Positions 7,166 to 13,000 are shown, counted from the stretch's first letter. The stretch is 13,000 nucleotides of DNA from Faecalibacterium sp. CAG:74 (GCA_000437595.1 FR899793.1:8706-21705); one strand, 5' to 3'. A program made the numbers and translations. The notes: generated from the sequence alone by a model not told the origin.

Positions 7166-7199
7166 CAGTCGGTCGTGGGTTCGACTCCCACTGGGCTCA
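7126..7199 (+). tRNA. tRNA-Arg (anticodon CCT)
   Basis: A complete 74-base cloverleaf. Acceptor strands GAGCCCA (7126-7132) and TGGGCTC (7192-7198) pair fully, with discriminator A7199. The D arm is GCTC/GAGT. The anticodon stem ACTGC/GCAGT encloses CTCCTAA, giving anticodon CCT, which reads AGG. The T arm is GTGGG-TTCGACT-CCCAC. The 3' CCA is not encoded, as is common in Firmicutes, and must be added. The gene is the probable integration target of the element to its right and sits at the element border. Confidence 0.95.
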
Positions 7200-7243
7200 T
7201 TACCAAATAAATAAATCTTTCTGGTTGACGTTCTCGCGTGCGT

Positions 7244-7398
7244 GTTGGCAAACGTGCGAAGAACATCGGCTGGAAAGAATTTTTTTGCCTTCTATTGGAA
7301 ATCTGCTTTTTGCCCCGCTGCTGGCGCTGTTGGCAGCTTTCCAACATTTCGCCTTTTTGCCAACAACGCTGTTATGGCAAACGGGCGATTTGCCTAAC
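7244..7398. repeat. Cluster of GGCAAA/TTTGCC repeats beside the attachment site
   Basis: Within 155 bases the motif occurs about seven times in both orientations: GTTGGCAAACG (7244-7254), TTTTTTGCCT (7281-7290), TTTTTGCC (7307-7314), GTTGGCAGC (7329-7337), TTTTTGCCAAC (7354-7364), ATGGCAAACG (7374-7383) and TTTGCCTAAC (7389-7398). The first and fifth are reverse complements over nine bases. Such clusters flank the core site of tyrosine integrases as arm-type binding sites, and I infer that role here. The rest of 7200-7632 shows no credible gene; a TACT-TTTT-AGTA hairpin lies at about 7494-7505. Confidence 0.55.
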
Positions 7399-7632
7399 AT
7401 TCGCGTGCACGGCGTGCCAGCAATTTTCTGCACTCAGTATTTTTTGGAATTATCTGTATTACTTTGTGAACTTTCAATAGACAGAATAACAATACTTTTT
7501 AGTAATCACCTTGATTTCCTGTGCATCGAATTATCAACTCTTCACATGCCCTGTTTCGCTATGTTGGATGCGGTTAGACAAAGAAGCAGCCGTGTGCTGG
7601 CATGCAAACCGCCTGCCGCTTTTAATGGCAGC

Positions 7633-7661
7633 AAAAAACTCTGCGGGAGATTTCCGCAGAG
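7633..7661 (-). terminator. Rho-independent terminator of the integrase operon
   Basis: Read on the minus strand, CTCTGCGG and CCGCAGAG form a perfect 8-base-pair stem around a seven-base loop, followed by TTTTTT (complement of 7633-7638). It lies 27 bases past the integrase stop codon and shields the tRNA side from antisense reading. Confidence 0.9.
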
Positions 7662-7688
7662 CTTTCGAGTATATTGGCGTATGTGCGA

Positions 7689-9089
7689 TTATCCCAGCGT
7701 CTTGGCGAGCATTTTCAGCATAGCGACCATATCCGGATTGCTGAAAATTTTGAGCAGCACTTCTGAATTAAGCCCCGCCTGCTGCACTTGCTCTTCCACG
7801 GCTTTATCCTGCGCTTCCGGCACGATTTTCACGCCCTTTCCGCCATAAAACGCCTGCTCAAACAACTGCACATTGTTTCTGCGGCTCTCGTCCAGAATGT
7901 GCGAATACTGATCCGTTACCATTGTCGCCTGCGCATGACCGGAATCCCCCTGCACCGCCTTAATATCGCCGCCATTCAGCTTGAGTTTGTAGGTGATGCT
8001 GGAATGCCGCAGACTATGGAAGCAGACTTGCGGAAGCTCGTTTGCTTCAATCAGCTGCCGCATACTCTTGCGGATGATGTTCGATTCCACCGGCTGACCA
8101 CGGCTTCCCGCGATGACGAGGTTGTAGTCGTGGTACTCTGCACCCAGCTGCTCAATCAGCAAATCCTGCTCCATTTTCCACTTCGTCAGGTTTTCAGCAA
8201 CCGTCTTGGGAAGAAAAATTTTCCGGATGCTGGCCCGCGTTTTCGGCTTTTTCAGAATCAGTACGGTATTGTTCTGCAAGCCGATTTCGGGGAATGTGGT
8301 CAGCACGTCCTTACTGTCGGTAGCTTCCATGCTGCGCTTGTTGACGCGCTGGAGTTGCTTGTTGACGACAATGTGGGCTGTTCCCGCCGCAATGCTCTCT
8401 TCCGAAATGTCTACGCAATCCCACGTCAGTCCGAGCAGTTCGCCAATGCGCAAAGAGCAGGAAAACGCCAGATTCAGGCACAGTTTCAGTCGCTCATCTT
8501 CACAGCAGTCAATCGCGTGAAACAGCGTCTGAGAATCCCAGATGTTGCGCTCCTTCATTTCGTATTTCGGGAGGGTTGCAAACTCGGCAGGGTTCTTTTC
8601 GATGAGTTCCCATTTTTGCGCCTGTTTGAAAGCGCTGTGCAGAAGATTGTGGATTTTGCGAATCGTCGGCGGCTGCACAAACTTCCCAGTTTGGCGATAC
8701 TTCTTGTCCGTCATCAAGGGCACCGCGGGCGTTTTCAGCAGTCCCTGATAGAACATTTCCAGCACCCGCGGCGTAATTTCCTTCAACCGCAGTTCGCCGA
8801 GTTTGGGGGCAATGTAGTGCCGAATCAGCCCGGTGTTTGAGCTGTAACCGTTAATCGCCCACTTCGTCTTGCCGTAGAGCGAAACATACTCTTTCAGCAG
8901 TTCATTGAGCGTGTTGCAGGTCGGAATGGTGAACGAGCCGAGCTGCTGTTTGTATTCGATTTCCGATTTGCGCTGCTTCGCTTCCGGCATTGTCGGGAAG
9001 GCTTCCCACTTCTGATGACGCTTTCCTGCCTCATCATAATAGGAATAGACTACGTTGAACTTGTTGTTTTTACAGATGATTGTCGCCAT
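7689..9089 (-). CDS. int: Tyrosine-type site-specific integrase
   Basis: A 466-residue phage/Tn916-type recombinase. Residues of about 1-50 form the arm-binding domain (VVYSYYDEAGKRHQKWEAF), about 60-165 the SAM-like core-binding domain, and about 185-410 the catalytic domain. Catalytic residues are all present: Arg214 in SCSLRIGELLGL, Lys283 in the KPKTRASIR hairpin, His358 and Arg361 in FHSLRHSS, His385 in SGHAQ and nucleophile Tyr395 in DQYSHI. About 70 further residues follow, so the C-terminus is longer than in minimal integrases. It cuts and rejoins attachment sites to insert or excise the element. ATG at 9089 is chosen because AAGGAG lies ten bases before it; an in-frame upstream start at 9155 lacks this. 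It overlaps the upstream gene by 20 bases, pointing to coupled translation, and its 3' end faces the tRNA. Confidence 0.93.
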   Translation of the reverse strand: MATIICKNNKFNVVYSYYDEAGKRHQKWEAFPTMPEAKQRKSEIEYKQQLGSFTIPTCNTLNELLKEYVSLYGKTKWAINGYSSNTGLIRHYIAPKLGELRLKEITPRVLEMFYQGLLKTPAVPLMTDKKYRQTGKFVQPPTIRKIHNLLHSAFKQAQKWELIEKNPAEFATLPKYEMKERNIWDSQTLFHAIDCCEDERLKLCLNLAFSCSLRIGELLGLTWDCVDISEESIAAGTAHIVVNKQLQRVNKRSMEATDSKDVLTTFPEIGLQNNTVLILKKPKTRASIRKIFLPKTVAENLTKWKMEQDLLIEQLGAEYHDYNLVIAGSRGQPVESNIIRKSMRQLIEANELPQVCFHSLRHSSITYKLKLNGGDIKAVQGDSGHAQATMVTDQYSHILDESRRNNVQLFEQAFYGGKGVKIVPEAQDKAVEEQVQQAGLNSEVLLKIFSNPDMVAMLKMLAKTLG

Positions 9090-9978
9090 TTGCTTCTTCT
9101 CCTTGCTGATTGATGCTATTCTGATTGGACAGTGCTTCGAGGTCAGCCCGCGCAATGCGCCACTGTGAAGCTACTCGTTTTGCCGGAATTCGTCCGTCAG
9201 AGCACAGCCGGTAGACGGTTCTTTCCGACAAATGCAGAAATGACGCTGCTTCCGGCACAGTGAAGAATTTTTGTGCTGGAATGGATGGGCTCTCCTGCTC
9301 GACGCTGCTGACAGCCGGCAATATTTGCGGCAATTCCTTTCGCGAACGTTTTGCAACAGACGCAGCAATCTCCGCGTCTGTCCGCGTCTCGGTTTCACGC
9401 CAGCGCTGATAGCTGCTCATGGTAACATACAGCTGCCTGTTGATACTAACAATTTCCAGCACATATTTTAGCTGCCGAACCAATTTGTATGTTTCATCAC
9501 GCTCAAGCCCCAGTAAACGCCCAAATTCCGTGAGCTTCATGAGGTTTGCTTTGTGCAGCTCGTTTGGGTGTTCAGCTGTGACAAGATGATAGGTGCATTG
9601 CGAATTATACCAGAACTGAAACACTGCAGCATCGACGCGCCACTGACCGTATTGATACACGGAATACGGAATTTTTTCCCGGTGAATCAAGTCGTAGACG
9701 GTATCAATTCCGATGCCAAGCAGGTTAGAAATATCCTTCACGGAATACGACTTCTTTCGCAGTTCTTCTCCCGGCGGCGGCCCATTTACCTTTCGGTAAT
9801 GGGTTTGATTGGCATACCACGTTTCAAACGAGCTGATGACTACGCGCATTTCTCCGTGAATAATGAGAACATCGAACCATTGCTTTTTAATCAGCCAGTA
9901 GCTGGCTGTTTTTTTCAGCCCCAGCATCTGACGCATGGTCGGCACTGACATGGTTGATGCTTCCCGCACTCTGTTCAT
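9070..9978 (-). CDS. Multi-domain excisionase-like DNA-binding protein with four helix-turn-helix units
   Basis: A 302-residue protein with AAGGAG before the ATG at 9978. I see four copies of one pattern, a helix-turn-helix followed by a wing and an aromatic end helix: about residues 10-56 (MRQMLGLKKTASYWLI, ending FETWYA), 77-124 (VKDISNLLGIGIDTVYDLIHREKIP, ending FQFWYN), 147-194 (LTEFGRLLGLERDETYKLV, ending YQRWRE) and 238-284 (VPEAASFLHLSERTVYRLCSDGRIP). The fourth is a canonical MerR/excisionase (HTH_17) unit and the first three are more divergent. Family knowledge: single units of this kind bend DNA and set the direction of integrases. Four in one chain is unusual, and I infer binding to an array of sites. 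It overlaps the integrase by 20 bases and the upstream small ORF by ATGA. Confidence 0.85.
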   Translation of the reverse strand: MNRVREASTMSVPTMRQMLGLKKTASYWLIKKQWFDVLIIHGEMRVVISSFETWYANQTHYRKVNGPPPGEELRKKSYSVKDISNLLGIGIDTVYDLIHREKIPYSVYQYGQWRVDAAVFQFWYNSQCTYHLVTAEHPNELHKANLMKLTEFGRLLGLERDETYKLVRQLKYVLEIVSINRQLYVTMSSYQRWRETETRTDAEIAASVAKRSRKELPQILPAVSSVEQESPSIPAQKFFTVPEAASFLHLSERTVYRLCSDGRIPAKRVASQWRIARADLEALSNQNSINQQGEEANGDNHL

Positions 9979-10076
9979 GGTGATTCTCCTTTCCGGCAGT
10001 CAGATTTTTCACCTGCCAGCAAAAACGATAGCACATCTTCCGCCATTTTTTTAGTCTGTCGATACCCTGCTTTCAT
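9975..10076 (-). CDS. Small 33-residue coupled ORF, unknown
   Basis: This short frame encodes a Lys/Glu-rich peptide starting MKAGYRQTKKMAEDVLSFLL. Its ATG (10076-10074) comes two bases after the stop of the excisionase-like gene, and its TGA overlaps the ATG of the four-HTH gene as ATGA. No clear ribosome binding site precedes it, so translation would rely on ribosomes finishing the upstream gene. It fills nearly the whole gap between two genes. It may be a real peptide, perhaps a modulator, or merely a coupling device. The product is unproven and I recognise no family. Confidence 0.5.
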   Translation of the reverse strand: MKAGYRQTKKMAEDVLSFLLAGEKSDCRKGESP

Positions 10077-10078
10077 GC

Positions 10079-10300
10079 TTAGCGCTCAGGCTGTGCGTTG
10101 AGCCATGCATCAAAAGCAGTTTTCGGGATTCGGTAGATTCCTCCGGGCAGACGGATACTTCGGAAGGCATTCTGTTTGAGCAGCTGATAAACACTCTTCA
10201 TGCTGATGCCAAGCATCGTCGCGACTTCATCCGTCGTGTAACATTTGCGTTCAACGCCGGTGCGCTCCATTGCAGCCTGAAATTCTGGCACTTTCATCAT
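10079..10300 (-). CDS. Excisionase-like helix-turn-helix protein
   Basis: A 73-residue protein of one DNA-binding unit: YTTDEVATMLGISMKSVYQLLKQ at about residues 21-43, then a Gly-containing wing (RLPGGIYRIPK) and FDAWLNAQ. This is the HTH_17/excisionase pattern, and the size is typical of Xis proteins. It is expected to bind near the attachment site and favour excision or control the operon. GAGGTG precedes the start with suitable spacing; the ATG three bases further in (10297) is equally possible. It begins the operon with the small ORF, the four-HTH protein and the integrase, and resembles the fourth unit of that larger protein. Confidence 0.85.
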   Translation of the reverse strand: MMKVPEFQAAMERTGVERKCYTTDEVATMLGISMKSVYQLLKQNAFRSIRLPGGIYRIPKTAFDAWLNAQPER

Positions 10301-10325
10301 TGCAAATCACCTCATGCAGCAATTT

Positions 10326-10376
10326 GAAGGTTCCCCCTTCACTCTTGAACTGTAAATTTGTGTCCCGTTTGCGACA
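10326..10376. promoter_or_regulatory. Possible operators upstream of the excisionase operon
   Basis: GAAGG-TTCCC-CCTTC (10326-10340) is an inverted repeat about 25 bases before the start of the excisionase-like gene. TGTCCCGTTTGCGACA (10361-10376) has inverted TGTC/GACA ends. Either may bind a regulator. I find no good -35/-10 pair for the minus strand in this gap. Confidence 0.35.
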
Positions 10377-10377
10377 T

Positions 10378-10416
10378 AAAAAAGGACTCCATAGCAAAAA
10401 AATTTTACTATGGAGT
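10378..10416 (-). terminator. Rho-independent terminator of the repressor-WYL unit
   Basis: On the minus strand ACTCCATAG (from 10416) pairs perfectly with CTATGGAGT (ending 10386) around a 13-base A/T loop, followed by CCTTTTTT. It lies past the WYL gene and separates the two minus-strand units, so the excisionase operon should have its own promoter. Confidence 0.85.
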
Positions 10417-10469
10417 ATGCAAAATTTAGAAAAGACTGTTTACTGAACAGCAGCTTTGCGAGAAGCAGT

Positions 10470-11456
10470 TCAGTTGATGGACTCTAATGCACGCCGCAGC
10501 ATATTGCGATACTGCGTTTGGACGGATTCTGGCGCGGCGATTCGTATACTCCCCGCGTGTTCAAAAATCCATCCCCAAAATGATCTTGTGAGTTTCACAG
10601 GAATCGTCGCCTGAAAATGCGTGTTGTCTATCTGCCTGTATGGGAAATGCTCACCAAATTGATCAATTACATGGTTCATCATGCTATTTTCGCATTCCAG
10701 CGTAACGGCTGTTTTCTGATAAACACATGCATGAGAAAGATAAGATTCCACATAATCAGCAGGGTGAAAATCAAGCGGCTTCTTGACCGCTTCCGCATCT
10801 ACGAAACAGGGAATCTGCATTTTATCAAGACGATAAGCGCGTATAGCTGATTCGCTGTCAGACCAGCCTACGACGTAATACCAATCTGTCCGCCATATGG
10901 TCGAATACGGAGAAAAAACAATTTCTTCAGAAAACCGTGGTTCGCGATTGTGCTGCCCGTTATAGGCTGCATACTGAAAGCTGATTTTCTTTGATGCTGC
11001 TATTGCCTGATGAATAATATCAATCGATAGAAAAATACGACCATTGACGCTTTTCGACTGATTGCTTGCTGAAACCGTTGCGCAGAGCTGTTCAGCATCA
11101 TATAGTCCGGCAATTGATGCCAGCTTTTGCGTGAGGCAGGCGGTATGACGGGCTGTGAGGAATGGCGCAGCGGCTACCGCATCTATCAGCATCCGCAGTT
11201 CGGCTGTTTCCAGCAAGCGGCTGCCGTAGCTGTAAAAATTCTTATTGCCTTCTTTCGTGCAGATAATATCGAATCCATAGCGATTGAGAATGTCAATATC
11301 ATTGCTGATTGCGTGCCGTGAGCCGCTGTGCCCGTGCTGCTCGCAATATGCAATCAAATCCGCTAATGATACTTTGTGGTCATCATTGGTGTGCTGCACG
11401 ATATACCGCAGAAGAAACAATGGACGGTCTGTAATTCTGTAGTTATTCTCAGACAT
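10470..11456 (-). CDS. HTH and WYL-domain transcriptional regulator
   Basis: A 328-residue protein. Residues of about 10-72 are a winged helix of the HTH_11/DeoR-like type (FLLRYIVQH, DLIAYCEQHG, SRHAISNDIDILNRYGFDI). Residues of about 145-222 are a WYL domain (ISFQYAAYNG, VFSPYSTIWRTDWYYVVGWS, IRAYRLDKM), with WYY at 192-194 in place of the usual WYL. About 245-328 is the WCX-like C-terminal extension. WYL proteins sense small ligands or nucleic acids and often control defence and mobile-element genes. ATG at 11456 is preferred because GAGG lies upstream; a GTG at 11525 just past the repressor stop would add 23 residues but lacks a ribosome binding site. It follows the repressor by 70 bases in the same direction and is probably co-transcribed. 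Confidence 0.88.
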   Translation of the reverse strand: MSENNYRITDRPLFLLRYIVQHTNDDHKVSLADLIAYCEQHGHSGSRHAISNDIDILNRYGFDIICTKEGNKNFYSYGSRLLETAELRMLIDAVAAAPFLTARHTACLTQKLASIAGLYDAEQLCATVSASNQSKSVNGRIFLSIDIIHQAIAASKKISFQYAAYNGQHNREPRFSEEIVFSPYSTIWRTDWYYVVGWSDSESAIRAYRLDKMQIPCFVDAEAVKKPLDFHPADYVESYLSHACVYQKTAVTLECENSMMNHVIDQFGEHFPYRQIDNTHFQATIPVKLTRSFWGWIFEHAGSIRIAAPESVQTQYRNMLRRALESIN

Positions 11457-11526
11457 AGCGCTTTCATCCTCACACAATCGCTTTAAGCACTGCTGCTTAA
11501 CTTGCAGCAGCCATTCGCTGAACACA

Positions 11527-12384
11527 TCAGTTTTTTTGCGTAAAGGTTATAATTTCCTCGCGTGTTGCAAACGCATGTTCATCGAGCAAGCCGACGACTC
11601 GCCCCACAAATTGGATGCTTCCATAGTGGTCTTTTTGCATCAGCGGCCACTTCGGGTTCAAGGAAGCCAGTCCGTCTTTTCGGTATTCCTTGATAAACAG
11701 TGCATTATCTACTTGGAAGATGCCAACTTCACCATAACGAGGTGCATCGTCACGCTTAACAAGCACATAGCTCTGATTTGGAAACGCGGGTTCCATGCTG
11801 TCACCGTTCACATGAAAAATCAGGTCAGCTCTGCGCGTAATTGGCGACGAGTGGAGGTAAACCTGCTTGCAGTGTGCACTGAAATCATCGAGATTGAACC
11901 CTGCTGCCACGGCATCGTCTGCCATAGGCAGCTGAACCAGCTCAATCTGCATTTCCTGCACATTTTGCGGGTCTATGCGTGTGGAACGTTCAGCAGCCAG
12001 AAGCTGCTCTGTCATGCTAAGAACAATGGCACGATGGGCGCTTGGAAGTTTGCGATAGCTGCTTAATAAGCGAAGTTCTGCATTGCTGTCAGGGTCTGAT
12101 GAATCGCTGAAGAACTCTTCAATCGAAATATCAAGCAAGCTGCATAATGCAGGAATGTTCGCTATATCCGGTCGAGTCCTGCCAGTTTCCCAATTGGCGA
12201 CAGCTGCCCTTGAAACGTGCAGCTGCTCTGCCAGCTCAATCTGAGAAATGTGAGCAATCATGCGCAGCTCTTTCAAGCGGCTTGCAAAAGAAATCCTATC
12301 TCGAACCATATTTTTTCCCTGTGTTTGCGTTTTTGCATTACGCGACAGACTGCCTTTGTTAGAGGAAACTCGCGCCAGCTTCAT
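11527..12384 (-). CDS. CI/LexA-like repressor: XRE helix-turn-helix plus S24 autopeptidase
   Basis: A 285-residue protein. Residues of about 32-90 are an XRE helix-turn-helix (FASRLKELRMIAHISQIELAEQLHVSRAAVANWE). The C-terminal half is a S24 peptidase domain: the probable self-cleavage bond Ala161-Gly162 in VAAGF, nucleophile Ser196 in NGDSMEP and Lys232 in LFIKEYRK. Family knowledge: such repressors hold a prophage or ICE silent and cleave themselves when RecA is activated by DNA damage. The start at 12384 is supported by GGAG nine bases upstream and by a promoter about 26 bases further up. The longer frame to 12438 would begin upstream of the transcript, and an internal ATG at 12309 is possible. 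It lies divergent from the gene at 12563. Confidence 0.92.
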   Translation of the reverse strand: MKLARVSSNKGSLSRNAKTQTQGKNMVRDRISFASRLKELRMIAHISQIELAEQLHVSRAAVANWETGRTRPDIANIPALCSLLDISIEEFFSDSSDPDSNAELRLLSSYRKLPSAHRAIVLSMTEQLLAAERSTRIDPQNVQEMQIELVQLPMADDAVAAGFNLDDFSAHCKQVYLHSSPITRRADLIFHVNGDSMEPAFPNQSYVLVKRDDAPRYGEVGIFQVDNALFIKEYRKDGLASLNPKWPLMQKDHYGSIQFVGRVVGLLDEHAFATREEIITFTQKN

Positions 12385-12416
12385 ATCATCACACTCCAAT
12401 GTCAGTAATAATATAC

Positions 12417-12445
12417 ATAATAATAGATTACGGAACACTTGTCAA
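12417..12445 (-). promoter_or_regulatory. Promoter of the repressor-WYL unit
   Basis: On the minus strand TTGACA (complement of 12440-12445) and TATTAT (12417-12422) are 17 bases apart. Transcription would start near 12410, giving a 5' leader of about 25 bases before the repressor ATG at 12384. Confidence 0.85.
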
Positions 12446-12482
12446 TACACAAAATCAGAATGTCTTAAAAATCAACCAATGT

Positions 12483-12538
12483 TCACACTGCACCTTGCAA
12501 TGTGCTATTCAGTATCATATAATAACGGTGTCACACTG
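12483..12538. promoter_or_regulatory. Candidate repressor operators around the divergent promoter
   Basis: TCACACTG occurs at 12483-12490 and again at 12531-12538, on either side of the plus-strand promoter. The second copy sits in the palindrome GTGT-C-ACAC (12528-12536), which overlaps the expected transcription start; the first sits in the related TGTTCACAC. The placement fits control by the adjacent CI-like repressor. Binding is inferred. Confidence 0.45.
12495..12523 (+). promoter_or_regulatory. Divergent (early-type) promoter
   Basis: TTGCAA (12495-12500) and TATAAT (12518-12523) are 17 bases apart. Transcription would start near 12530 and read into the gene at 12563. It stands back to back with the repressor promoter, with about 50 bases between the two -35 boxes, as in phage and ICE switch regions. 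Confidence 0.85.
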
Positions 12539-12562
12539 ATAATCTGCAAGGAGGCGACAAGA

Positions 12563-13000
12563 GTGAGCGAACAGATGGTTCCTGTCCTGCAATCGATGCA
12601 GGACTATATTGAGCATCACTATCTTGATGAAATGATGGACGAGATTGAAGCTGTGATTGACATGGAACACAGGCAGCATCTTAATTTGGGGTTGGAGCAG
12701 CAGGATGACGAAGTGCTGCGGTGCGTAAAACTTGCTTTTGACCGCTCCGCAGGAAAAATCGTCCGCTCAGCTTTCTGGCGCAAAGATAGAATTAATTTGC
12801 GTGCAGATATGAAAATCCGCATCAAAGTTGCTGCCTGCGCTGATGGAAAAATTCTGCATTATGTGATTCGCTATATCTGCTGCACTGCTGATTTTGTGCT
12901 GGAAAACGGGATTCGGAGGATTGGCAGTGTTACCGATGTGACAATGGGAGGACTCCATGAAAGCCTGCAAATAAAAAGTCAAGCCCCAAATAGGACTTGC
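12563..13000 (+). CDS. Unrecognised first gene of the rightward unit (3' partial)
   Basis: The frame starts with GTG at 12563, eight bases after AAGGAGG (12549-12554 region), and stays open through all 146 codons to the window end. An in-frame ATG at 12575 is an alternative but is further from the ribosome binding site. The product begins MSEQMVPVLQSMQDYIEHHY. It has a charged, probably helical first third (DEMMDEIEAVIDMEHRQ) and then a mixed region with RYICCTADFVLENGIRRIGSV. I do not recognise a family. Its place as the first gene under the divergent promoter opposite a CI-like repressor suggests an early or induced gene of the element. In such elements this slot often holds a metallopeptidase or an antirepressor, but no HExxH motif is visible in the part seen. 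Confidence 0.75.
   Translation, partial: MSEQMVPVLQSMQDYIEHHYLDEMMDEIEAVIDMEHRQHLNLGLEQQDDEVLRCVKLAFDRSAGKIVRSAFWRKDRINLRADMKIRIKVAACADGKILHYVIRYICCTADFVLENGIRRIGSVTDVTMGGLHESLQIKSQAPNRTC

Larger units (their letters stand above)
7153..13000. mobile_element. Left end of an integrated element (ICE or prophage) at tRNA-Arg
   Basis: The region starts at a tRNA anticodon loop, a typical attachment site, next to a tyrosine integrase. It carries excisionase-like genes, a CI/LexA-type repressor and a divergent early promoter, and is visibly lower in GC than the DNA to its left. No structural, conjugation or replication genes are visible yet, so phage and ICE cannot be told apart. No second copy of the tRNA 3' half occurs in the window, so the other end lies outside. 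The exact left border is an inference from the repeat end at 7165. Confidence 0.75.

Noticed and set aside
7045..7347. A 100-codon minus-strand frame containing GVEPTTDCLGGSYSIQLSYG
   Set aside because: This is the antisense of the tRNA-Arg gene, a well-known false protein prediction.
7225..7848. A 207-codon plus-strand frame across the gap and the integrase end
   Set aside because: It runs over the GGCAAA repeats and the terminator and then antisense to the integrase. It has no recognisable domain and no good ribosome binding site.
7788..8840. A 350-codon plus-strand frame
   Set aside because: It is antisense to the integrase, which has all catalytic residues intact.
12385..12438. N-terminal extension of the repressor frame (MFRNLLLCILLL)
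   Set aside because: It lies across the repressor promoter and upstream of the predicted transcript start, and its hydrophobic sequence makes no sense for this family.
1..13000. CRISPR array
   Set aside because: No regularly spaced repeats of 20-40 bases were found. The only long direct repeat is the tRNA-linked pair.

Overview
The window looks like a GC-rich Firmicutes genome, probably a gut-associated member of the Clostridia. This rests on AAGGAGG-type ribosome binding sites, a reversed-order GH3 glycosidase typical of Clostridia, a clostridial-style GH2 with a lysine-rich insertion, and the regulator set. Species cannot be named from the sequence alone. By eye the left half (1 to about 6.7 kb) is clearly more GC-rich than the right half (about 7.2 to 13 kb), which fits a chromosomal backbone joined to acquired DNA at a tRNA gene.

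Left half, plus strand. The window opens inside a membrane-anchored GH3 glycosidase with swapped domain order. It overlaps by ATGA a four-helix membrane protein, and a strong terminator follows. A 52-base near-perfect palindrome then precedes a cytoplasmic GH2 beta-galactosidase/glucuronidase-type enzyme, which also ends in a terminator. These genes suggest capture and breakdown of plant or host glycans. Next comes a three-gene unit of unknown purpose: a single-pass membrane protein, a secreted protein with a signal peptide, and a small HELGH zincin-like protein.

Junction (6.7-7.7 kb). A strong promoter reads into a broken 5' half of tRNA-Arg(CCT). About 200 bases of unexplained DNA follow, including a 42-base hairpin, and then a complete tRNA-Arg(CCT) whose 36-base leader is also duplicated. 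About 490 bases without a credible gene follow, rich in GGCAAA/TTTGCC repeats. This looks like the attachment region of an integrated element.

Right half. The integration and regulation module of a mobile element (ICE or prophage) is on the minus strand. A CI/LexA-like repressor (XRE plus S24) and a WYL-domain regulator form one unit closed by a terminator. A second, tightly coupled unit follows: a one-domain excisionase-like protein, a 33-residue peptide, an unusual protein with four tandem excisionase-like helix-turn-helix units, and a tyrosine integrase ending in a strong terminator next to the tRNA. Diverging from the repressor, a strong plus-strand promoter drives an unrecognised gene that runs off the window. 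The repressor probably controls this divergent promoter, and the multi-HTH and excisionase-like proteins probably direct the integrase at the tRNA site. The far end of the element is not in the window.
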